DNA of 64,000 bases. Origin: Ovis canadensis. Lineage: Eukaryota; Chordata; Mammalia; Artiodactyla; Bovidae. The translations under genes and the position numbers were made by a program. A model generated the notes under the pieces. That model saw nothing but the letters and a program-made list of their open reading frames with translations, ran no database searches and was not told the origin of the DNA. Location of the stretch: contig NC_091249.1 of assembly GCF_042477335.2 (NCBI RefSeq), positions 45,802,001 through 45,866,000 of the forward strand, in the 5' to 3' direction. This document shows, piece by piece, positions 55,556-64,000 of the stretch (positions are counted from its first letter, which is position 1; the number at the start of each line of letters is the position of its first letter).

Positions 55556-56747
55556 GGTGAGCTTCAAGATGTTCAAGCTGGTTTTAGAAAAGGCAGAGGA
55601 GCCAGAGAACAAATTGCCAACATCCACTGGATCATCGAAAAAGCAAGAGAGTTCCAGAAAAACATCTATTTCTGCTTTATTGACTATGCCAAAGCTTTTG
55701 ACTGTGTGGATCACAATAAACTGTGGAAAATTCTGAAAGAGATGGGAATACCAGACCATCTGACCTGCCTCTTGAGAAACCTTTATACAGATCAGGAAGC
55801 AACAGTCAGAAGTGGACATGGAACAACAGTCTGGTTCCAAATAGGGAAAGGAGGACGTCAAGGCTGTATATTGTCACCCTGCTAATTTAATTTATATGCA
55901 GAGTATATCAGGAGAAACACTGGACTGGATGAAGCACAAGCTGGAATCAAGAATGCTGGGAGAAATATCAATAACCTCAGATATGCAGATGATACTGCCC
56001 TTATGGCAGAAAGTGAAAAACTAAAGAGCCTCTTGATGAAAGTGAAAGAGGAGAGCGAAAAAGTTGGCTTAAAGCTCAACATTCAGAAAACTAAGATCAT
56101 GGCAACTGGTCCCATCATTTCACGGCAAATAGATGAGGAAACAGTGGAAACAGTGGCTGACTTTATTGTTTTGGGCTCCAAAATCACAGCAGATGATGAT
56201 TGCAGCCATGAAATTAAAAGACACTTACTCCTTGGAAGGAAACTTATGACCAACCTAGATAGCATATTGAAAAGCAGAGACATTAATTTGCCAACAAAGG
56301 TCCATCTAGTCAAGGCTATGATTTTTCCAGTGGTCATGTATGGATGTCAGAGTTGGACTGTGAAGAAAGCTGAGCGCCAAAGAATTGATGCTTTTGAACT
56401 GTGGAGTTAGAGAAGACTCTTGAGAGTCCCTTGGACTGCAAGGAGATCCAATCAGTCCATTCTAAAGGAGATCAGCCCTGGGTGTTCTTTGGAAGGAATG
56501 ATGCTAAAGCTGAAACTCCAGTACTTTGGCCACCTCATGCGAAGAGTTGACTCATTGGAGAAGACCCTGATGCTGGGAGGGATTGAGGGGCGACAGAGGA
56601 TGAGATGGCTGGATGGCATCACTGACTCGATGGACGTGAGTCTAAGTGAACTCTGGGAGTTGGTGATGGACAGGGAGGCCTGGCGTGCTACAATTCATGG
56701 GGTCGCAAAGAGTCGGACATGACTGAGAGACTCAACTGAACTGAACT
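55556..56747 (+). pseudogene. BovB LINE, reverse transcriptase to 3' end (dead)
   Basis: The longest BovB here, 5'-truncated at about 1.2 kb. The plus-strand frame runs from the RT region (with the LSPC.FNLYAEYI segment near 55872 and an intact catalytic YADDT region near 55983) to the C-terminal [17 protein letters not shown] block. Two in-frame stops are visible: TAA at 55883-55885 and TAG at 56408-56410. The frame from 56003 to 56722 is otherwise open. The AP endonuclease half is absent. 3' end: CAACTGAACTGAACTAAC. Confidence 0.96.
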
Positions 56748-56772
56748 AACATATGCAAAATCATTCCCAGTG

Positions 56773-57529
56773 TCAAATTAAGATGGTAGAGTAGGAAGCC
56801 ATAGAACTCTTCCCAGGAACACATCAAAAACATATCTACATGAGCAACAACTCTCACTGAAAACTAACTTGAGTCTGGCAGAAAAACTCCTGTACAACTT
56901 AGGCTATGAGAAATTCCACGTGGACTTGGGTTAGAAGGGAAGAGAACTAATCAGGTCATAATCTGTTTTCTTCTGAATCCCTTCCAAGGTCACAGATTCA
57001 GAGAACACCCCTGGAGAGTGTATGATTCAAGCTACATATTGGGAGCCACAGCTCTGGGGTCTGACAAGGGGAAGACAAGCCCCCTTGGCTGGTTGAAGGT
57101 CTGGCAGAAGCCTAGATTTCGCTCATGAGAAGTGGGTGAAGCCTTGCTCACTCCTAAAGTAGGGTGGAGAGGGCAGATTGAAACCTGTGAATAGCTGACT
57201 GATTTCCTGTCACGGACCCAGCATGCACCCCAACCTGAGATGACAAACAGTCCAGTCCTGCTGGCCTTGCACTGTAGCCCCACACTAAAATGAGGATGTG
57301 ACAAATAAGGAAAAAATTGAGCCATGAGACATTGAGGTTGGTCAAACTACAAACAGCCTCTGAACAGGTAGGGGACAGCCACGACTGGGAATTGCACAGG
57401 TGGTATACCAGAGGCAGTCTGGATCTCTGATGTCACTCCGACCCTTGCCAAATACTCTTAGTGAATATGAGCAGAATCTGTGGGTCTCCTGTGCAAGGAA
57501 GCCCTTCCATGTTCCCCTCCTTTGTTATT
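56773..57529 (+). repeat. L1 5' UTR-like segment
   Basis: Begins TTAAGATGGTAGAGTAGGAA, a form of the common L1 5' start, followed by CAGGAACACATCAAAAACAT at 56814 and ACTTGAGTCTGGCAGAAAAA at 56869. It stops at an LTR at 57530. No ORF1 is seen after it. Confidence 0.65.
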
Positions 57530-58095
57530 TGTAGGAAATATGTTTACGCCTCAATGACCTTCCCTGAGTTTTCCAAAGGGCTTTCCAAAAGGATTTAAAA
57601 CAGTTGCTAATAAGCGAAGAAAGGGGATGCAGAGACAAAGGAGGAGCAGTCTAGAAACAATAGTGCAGCCTTGGGACAGGACCCTGGTTCCCCGCCAGGG
57701 GATGCACATAACAATATCTTTGAGCTCTTCTGCAGAAATAAAGCCACACCAAATGGAAGATGTTAACCACTTGATAAAATATTCTTCATTCCAGAGGGAA
57801 GGTCACAGTTTGATAACCTCAAGGACCTCCTGAGGCCAGATTAAGGGACTGCAGCCCTAATCCTTATTAGAAACACTTTCAGATCCTTATTAGAAAACCC
57901 ATCCTTGAACCATTGCTGAAAAACTCCTCACCAAATCCTCTAGGGTGGAGACATACGGTTTTTGAGGGCACAAAATTGCTATGTCCCCCTTTGCCTGGCA
58001 AAACCCTAAAGGTATTCTTTTCAACTTAACTCCAAACTGTGTCTCTGAGATTTGATTCGGCACCAGTGTACAGAGGCCAAGACTTTGCATCAACA
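57530..58095 (+). repeat. ERV LTR-like element
   Basis: TGTAGGAAATATGTTTACGC start, a GCAGAAATAAAGCCACACCA region at 57732, then AACTGTGTCTCTGAGATTTG at 58035 and TGTACAGAGGCCAAGACTTT at 58067, ending GCATCAACA. I do not see matching target duplications, so the ends are provisional. Confidence 0.6.
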
Positions 58096-58576
58096 CCAGC
58101 CTCTCCTGCTCTCCCTGCTTCCTTCTGGGACAAGGGTGCAGGTGCTGGGAGGGGGAATGATGCTGCTGCTGCTGCTGCTAAGTCGCTTCAGTTGTGTCCA
58201 ACTCTGTGCGACACCATAGATGGCAGCCCACCAGGCTCCCCCGTCCTTGGCATTCTCCAGGCAAGAACACTGGAGTGGGTTGCCATTTCCTCCTCCAATG
58301 CATGAAAGTGAAAAGTGAAAGTGAATTCACTCAGTTGTATCCGACTCTTAGCGACCCCATGGACTGCAGCCTACCAGATTCCTCCATCCATGGGATTTGC
58401 CAGACAAGAGTACTGGAGTGGGTTGCCAATGCCTTCTCCAGGAGGGGGAATAGCATTAGCTAAAAGGAAATTGAGGCAACCTGGACCCAACCTTCAGGGC
58501 TTCTGCTCCAGCAACTTGGACAGGTTCAGCTAGAACAACAGAGAGGGCTCAAACAATTTAAGAAATGAAACTATAG
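58096..58576 (+). other. Unassigned segment between two LTRs, with a BOV-A2
   Basis: Apart from the BOV-A2 at 58159-58440, the flanking DNA (CCAGCCTCTCCTGCTCTCCC at 58096; GAGGCAACCTGGACCCAACC at 58472) is not recognised. It may continue an L1 5' UTR or the interior of an ERV. Confidence 0.35.
58159..58440 (-). repeat. BOV-A2 SINE
   Basis: Antisense dimer with a perfect 11-bp target duplication GGAGGGGGAAT at 58148-58158 and 58441-58451. Confidence 0.97.
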
Positions 58577-59003
58577 TGGCAACTACACATTGGCACTTGC
58601 CAAGAGTTTTTGCCAGTGAATAATAAAGACATTTGCCATCTGCCTCTGTGGAGAATTCAGGGTGGAAGTTGAGGCACTCTGTGCTCTAGGGAAACTGGTG
58701 TTTAGATAGCTGGATATTTTCAGGAACTGATTTCATGATCCCAATCCTTACATCTTCTCATATCTAGAAAATTACTATATCCCTTTATCAGTTCCTTGTG
58801 ACTAACAGAAAACCTTTTGTAAAGTAAAGGCTTGATTGCACTGAACTCCCCTTTCACCAAAATCTTATTGACCTTTCCTCACTACCTCTTTGGAGCAGTC
58901 TCTCAGAGCTACCTGAGGTGCTGTCTCCTGGGCTACAGTCGTCATCTTGCCCCAAATAAAACTTAACTCGCAACTCTCATATTGTGCATCTTTTTAGTCA
59001 CCA
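58577..59003 (+). repeat. Second copy of the LTR family at 54604
   Basis: TGGCAACTACACATTGGCAC to TTTTTAGTCACCA. Shares the whole course with 54604-55393, including AGCAGTCTCTCAGAGCTACC and CCCCAAATAAAACTTAACTC, but lacks the BOV-A2 and about 50 bp near 58653 (where GTGGAGAATTCAGGGTGG joins). Flanks ATAG/GCAG give only a weak target duplication. Confidence 0.85.
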
Positions 59004-60207
59004 GCAGATACCACTGGGATACAAAAAACCATAAGCAAATTGGACAACCTAGAAGAAATGGACAAATTTCTAAAAACACCCAACTTTCCAAGACTGAATC
59101 AGGGAGAAATAGCCAATCTGAACAGATTATCCCTAGTAATGAAACTGAATTGGTAATTTAAAAATTTCCAGCAAATACAAGTACGAAGGATCGAATTGCT
59201 TCAGTAGGGAATTCAACCAAATGTATAAAGAAGCGCTAACACCTATCTTTGTCAAAACCTTCCCAAAAATGGAAGAGGGTGGAACACTTCCAAATTCATT
59301 CTATGAGGCCAATATTACCCTAATATCAAATCCAGACAAAGAAATTAGAAAAAAAGTTACAGGTCAGTATCTATGATGAATATAGATGCAAAAATCTTCA
59401 AGAAAATATTCACAAATCTAATTCAACAATATATAAGAGGGATCATAGACAGTGATCGAGTTGGATTTAATACAGGGGTACAAAGATCATTCAATATTTG
59501 CAAATCATTTAATGTGATACACCATGTTAACAACAAGAAGGATAAAAAATGCATACTCATCTCAATAGACAGAAAAAGCATTTGCCAAAATTCTACATCC
59601 ATTTAAGATAAAAGCTCTCATTAAAATTGGTTTAGAGGGATGAAAAGTGGGTATAGAAGTTGAAATACATATTTTAACACAACAAAGGCCACTTATGAAA
59701 AACCTATGCTAACATTATATTTACTGCTGAAAAGGTATAAACTTTTTCTCTAAAATCAGGAACAATGCAAGGAAACCCACCTTTGCCACTTCTATTTAAC
59801 ACAGCAATCAGACAATAAACAAAAGGCCTCCAAATTGAAAAAGAAGAGGTAAAATTGTCACTGTTTGCATATATGATACTATATACAGAAAGCTGTAAAG
59901 TCACCAAAAAGTTATTAGAACTAATAAATATATTCATTAAAGTTGAAAATACAAGATTAATGTACAGAAACCTGATGCTTTTCTATACACTAATAAAGAA
60001 CTATCAGAAAGAAAATTTAAGGAAACAACCCCATTTACATTCACATCAAGAAAATAAAATACCTAGGAAGAAACATAACCAAGGAGATGAAATACCTATA
60101 CCCTTAATACTATAAAACTTTGATGAAGTAATGGACAATGATATTAAGAAATGGAAATATATTTCATGTTCCTGGATTAGAAGAATTAAAATTGTTAAAA
60201 AGTACAT

Positions 60208-60262
60208 ACTATGCTGCTGAGGGACAGGGAGGCCTGGTATGCTGAGGTCCAGGTCTCAAAGG
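60208..60262 (+). repeat. Short BovB 3' scrap inside L1
   Basis: GAGGGACAGGGAGGCCTGGT and ATGCTGAGGTCCAGGTCTCA match the last part of BovB. It interrupts the L1 between CATACTATG and CAAAACTATCC, where the L1 would read 'catactaccca', so ACTAT may be a short target duplication. Confidence 0.7.
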
Positions 60263-61406
60263 AGCAAAACTATCCAAAGCAATCTACAGATTTAATGCAA
60301 TCCCTGTTAAAATTCCCAAGGCATTTTTCACAGAACTAGAAAAAATAATCTTAAAATTTATATGAAAACTACTAAAGATTCTGAATTAATCTATAACAAA
60401 GGAGACAAGAATATACAATGGAGAAAAGACAGTATCGTCAATAAGTGGTTCTAGAAAAATGGAACAGGCTCATGTAAAATAATGATATTAGAATATTTCC
60501 TCACATCATATACAAAAATAAACTTGAGGTGGATTAAAAACCTAAAATATAAGACCTAAAAACAAAACTTCTACACCAGAATGCAGGCAGAATACTCTGA
60601 AATAAACTGTAACAATATTTTTTTTGGATCTGACTCTAAAGGGTAAAGAAGTAAAAGCAAAAATAAACAAATGGAATCTAATTAAACTTAAAAGATTTTG
60701 TAGAGCAAAGGAAATTATGGACAAAATGAAAAGAAAACCTACTGAATGGAAGATCATATCTGTAAATTATATGATTGATAAGGGGTTGATGTCTAAAACA
60801 TATAAACAGCTCATACTACTCATATGAACTTATATAAACAGCTCATACAATTCCCCCCGCCAAAAAGAAAAAAAAAGCCCAATTAAAAAAATGAGCAGAA
60901 GGCCTGAATAGAAGGCCAACATTATTCATAAGAAGATACAGAAATGGGCCACAGGGCACACAAAAAACTGCTTAATATCATGAATCATGAGAGAAATGCA
61001 AAGAAAAACCACAATGAGGTAACACCTGATACCTGTCAAAACTGGCTATTATCAAAATACACAAGTAACAAATGTTGGCCAGAACGTGGAGAAAAGGGAA
61101 CCATAGTATAATGTTAGTGGTATTGCACATTGGTGCGACCGCTAGGGAAAGCAGTATGGAGGTTCTTCAGATAACTAAAAATAGAACTGCCATGATTCAG
61201 CAACTGGGTATATTCAGCAACTGCTGGGTATATATCTGAAAAAAAAAAATGAAAACACTAATATGAAAAGATAGATGCACCCCAGTGTTCATAGTAGTAG
61301 TATTTGCAACAGGTAAATTTTAAAGAAACCCAAGGGTCCATCAACAGATAAAGAAGACATTGTGTTTATATACATATATATGTGTATATAAACACAATAG
61401 AATATT

Positions 61407-61623
61407 GTTGTTTAGTTACTAAGGCTTATCCAGTTCTTTGCAACACCATGGACTACAGCCTGCTAGGCTCCTCTGTCTATGGGATTTCCTAGGCATCATT
61501 ACTGGAGGGGGTTGCCATTTCCTACTCCAGGGGATCTTCCTATCCCAAGGGTCGAACCCTGTCTCCTGTAGGTCTCTTGCACTGCAGGTGGATTCTTTAC
61601 TGCTGAGCGATCAGGGGCCACAA
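61407..61623 (-). repeat. Bov-tA SINE inside L1
   Basis: Antisense, with a perfect 11-bp target duplication AATAGAATATT at 61396-61406 and 61624-61634. The L1 text continues across the site. Confidence 0.97.
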
Positions 61624-62060
61624 AATAGAATATTACTCAGCCATGAAAAAGAATGAAATTCTGCCATTTGCAACAACATGGATGAACCTAGAGAATATTA
61701 CACTTAGTGAAATGTCAGACAGAATAAGATAAATACTCTATGTTATTACTTACATATAGAATCTAAAAAATAAACAAGTTTATGTAACAAAACATATTCA
61801 CAGATTTAAAGAACCAGCTAGTGGTTACTAGTGGGATGAAGGAAAGAAAAGAGGAGGAAAAAGGGTACGGGATTTAGAGACACAAACTGCTATATGTAAA
61901 ATAATTAAGCAACAAGAATATTTTGTACAGCACAGGAAATGTAAGTCTTTTTCGTAATAACTCTAAATGGAATATAATCTATAAAACTGTTCCATCAATA
62001 GGCTGTACACTTGAAACTAATATTTCAAATTAACAACACTTCAAGAAAATCAATAAAAAT

Positions 62061-62477
62061 ACTAACTTTGTGCCATACTACTGAGCAGTCTTCATTTCTC
62101 TCTGAAATTTTTGGGCACAATATACACATTAAAACATTGAAGAAAATAAAACTATAAACATAGTAAGCAAAAAAGAAGCATTCCCTTGCTTTCAGTTATG
62201 ATGATGATATCATCCAGTTTATTAGGTATACAAAGTTGGGAAGTACTCATCAGTAGTATGACTTGAAGAGTCTAAAGCAAAGTTCTGAGGATTAAAGTAG
62301 ACTGTTTGTGAAGTAATATTATATCAAATAATTTCTAAATATAATACTTTTTAATATAGTGAAGACATCATATCTAGGTTGGAAAATCTAGGGACAAGGC
62401 TGGGCAGACACACTCATTTTATCCTCACCCTCCTAACTGAATGACAGTTTTGTCTATTAAATCAAAAGGAACTTGTG
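62061..62477. other. Unassigned AT-rich DNA
   Basis: No recognisable gene or repeat. Confidence 0.4.
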
Positions 62478-62785
62478 AAGGTTGCTCAGTCATGTCCAAC
62501 TCTTTGCAACTCCATGTACTATACAGTCCATGGAATTCTCCAGGCTAGAATACTGGAGTGGGTAGCCTTTTCCTTCTCCAGGGGATCTTCCCAACCCAGG
62601 GATCAAACTGAGGTCTCCTGCATTGCAGGCAGATTCTTTACCAGCTGAGCCACAAGAGAAGCTCAAGAATACTGGAGTGGGTAGCTAAGCCCTTTGCAAG
62701 CTGATCTTCCCAACCCAGGAATCAAACCAGGGTCTCCTGCATTGCAGGCAGATTCTTTACTAACTGAGCCATTACAGAAACCCAG
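62478..62785 (-). repeat. Composite Bov-tA SINE with a doubled tRNA-related head
   Basis: A full antisense Bov-tA (to about 62670) is followed by AAGAATACTGGAGTGGGTAG, a short body and a second tRNA-related block ending ATTACAGAAACCC. The join (AGAAGCTCAAGAATACTGG) is nearly identical to that at 12026-12355. Confidence 0.87.
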
Positions 62786-63521
62786 GAGCTTGCAAGATGC
62801 ATAATTGATAAGCTGATTGTTTAAGCAAGAATGTCAATAATTCTTCATTATACTTTTTATGAAGGATTGTATTTTCTATAAATACAAGTTTTTTTCTGGT
62901 CATTTTTTCTTCTTGGTTGATTCTCTATATTTTCTTAATATCTAGTTTGTACACTTTTTACCCTAAGAAGCATTATCAAAGGCTTGGTTTCTTTTGTATA
63001 TTCTCTAGTTCGTAAATCAATCTCTACGAATTGTTTTTAAAAAGTGTACAATACATTGCCAAACATCAGTATTGAGTTAGTGTATAGGTGTATAATATCA
63101 TTATTTGCCTAGATATTCTAAAATTCAAGCCTTTAAAAACACACATTTTATTTATTCTGGGTATTCAAAACTGCTTAACAGAATCAAATACTTTCTAAAG
63201 CAAGATTTACCTTTTGAAATGTACGCATGTATTTATTGCATGTAACCATTAGAAGCTGTACAAAAAGCATGACCATTCAGCACTTACTCATATCTCCCAA
63301 ACAATTTTAATCAGATATCTGGTTGAATGTATTTTAATCATTTGATCTGTTTTTCAGGAGAAATAAAACAAAACACAGCCCCAAATTCTGGCTTTCGGGA
63401 GAAATACAACAAAACACAGCCAGTGTTGTTATCTGTTGTTATACTGCCTCTCTTTTTTCTAAGCTATTTTAAGTCATGAAGCTCGGCATTATGTCCTATA
63501 CAGCTAAGCTCAAACAAGCAT
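62786..63521. other. Unassigned AT-rich DNA with a 24-bp direct repeat
   Basis: No gene. At 63357-63380 and 63398-63421 a 24-bp sequence (GGAGAAATAAAACAAAACAC plus AGCC) is repeated with one mismatch at a 41-bp period. Confidence 0.5.
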
Positions 63522-63715
63522 GGAAGTGAAAGTGGTAGTCACTTAGCCGTGTTTGTCTGACTCTTTGTAACCCCATGGACTGGACTGTTCATGAAATTCT
63601 CCAGGCAAGAATACTGGAGTGGGTTGCCATACCCTTCTCCAAGGGATCTTCCCTACCCAGGGATCAAACCCAGGTCTCCTGCATCACAGATTATAGTTTG
63701 AGCTACCCAGGAAGC
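63522..63715 (-). repeat. Bov-tA SINE
   Basis: Antisense: GAAGTGAAAGTGGTAGTCAC to GAGCTACCCAGGAAGCC. The head is shortened and changed near ATCACAGATTATAGTTTGAG. Confidence 0.92.
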
Positions 63716-64000
63716 CAAAGCAGGCATAGAAATCTTGAAACACAAAAGGATTTTAAAGCAGAAAAAGTAAATCAATATTAAAATTCAATGCATGCTAATG
63801 ATTTTATCTTCGAAACGTAGAAGATTGATTTTTAATTTTTTTTTTCTCCTTTGCATGTCTCTCCAAATATAGAGATACAACCCTTAAGGTACTAGTACAT
63901 TAGAAATACCAGCAAAAAAGAAAGGTTATAAACACGTCTTAACATCCAAGTAGTTACTTGTTACTTTTATAGAATTTATAACATTACAGTCTTTTTTTAG
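63716..64000. other. Unassigned AT-rich DNA at window end
   Basis: Nothing recognisable. A T tract is present at about 63836-63845. Confidence 0.4.

Larger units (their letters stand above)
59004..62060 (+). pseudogene. L1 LINE, ORF2 part to 3' end (dead)
   Basis: About 2.8 kb of L1 without its insertions. It begins within ORF2 (CCACTGGGATACAAAAAACC at 59011), shows RT-region coding remnants (59373-59606: NIDAKIFKKIFTNLIQQYIR), the CATTTTTCACAGAACTAGAA block near 60323, a C-terminal part near 60990-61360, then the 3' UTR (GTACAGCACAGGAAATGTAA near 61925). Many frameshifts and stops are present. It contains a small BovB scrap (60208-60262) and a Bov-tA (61407-61623). ORF1 and the endonuclease domain are absent. 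Confidence 0.93.

Noticed and set aside
54604..59003. Possible complete provirus between two like LTRs
   Set aside because: The CHR SINE resumes directly after the first LTR. The interior holds BovB, L1-like DNA and another LTR, without recognisable viral genes.

Overview
This window is nuclear DNA from a ruminant mammal, almost certainly a bovid or close pecoran relative. It carries the diagnostic ruminant retroposon set: BovB (RTE-type) LINE copies, their dependent SINEs (BovA monomers, BOV-A2 dimers, tRNA-headed Bov-tA elements) and a cetartiodactyl CHR-type SINE. These sit on a background of older mammalian repeats (L1, L2, MIR, MaLR LTRs, hAT and Tigger transposon relics). I cannot separate cattle, bison, sheep and goat from the sequence alone.

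I found no convincing protein-coding gene, exon series, tRNA, rRNA or other functional RNA gene. The sequence is AT-rich, poor in CpG and low in long open frames. Most longer frames fall inside retroelement relics (BovB reverse transcriptase, L1 ORF2) or are chance reads through SINEs and LTRs. The window is best read as intergenic DNA or the interior of a very large intron.

Layout. 1-1.2 kb: a GC-richer, ERV-like dispersed segment followed by an L1 3' end. 1.5-7 kb: mostly unassigned AT-rich DNA with one BOV-A2 and an L2-like stretch. 7-9.2 kb: an old antisense L1 broken by SINEs and a MaLR LTR. 9.4-17.2 kb: mostly unassigned, with Bov-tA elements, an L1 3' end split by a BovA, a MIR, and a repeat-free block (14.5-15.25 kb) that is the best candidate for conserved noncoding sequence. 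17.2-29.7 kb: BovB-rich, with five BovB relics, two MER20 copies, a Tigger relic, two strong hairpins and several old L1 ends. 29.7-33 kb: unassigned DNA, one BovB and one MaLR end. 33-36.3 kb: L1 3' ends, then a solo LTR carrying three tandem repeats of about 110 bp. 36.4-53.3 kb: scattered SINEs, L2/MIR relics, a (CA)20 microsatellite, a small hAT element with an 8-bp target duplication, MER5A, HAL1-like DNA and two LTRs. 53.6-62.1 kb: a dense nest of elements inserted into one another. 62.5-64 kb: two Bov-tA insertions in unassigned DNA.

Nothing here works as a pathway or operon. What the window records is the history of retroposition: many insertions keep target-site duplications that can be read by eye, so their order can be worked out. 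I did not find an undescribed biological system. The items most worth a second look are structural: a split CHR SINE, an LTR with tandem repeats, an inverted BovA pair flanked by a host duplication, two Bov-tA elements with a doubled tRNA-related head, and two strong hairpins.
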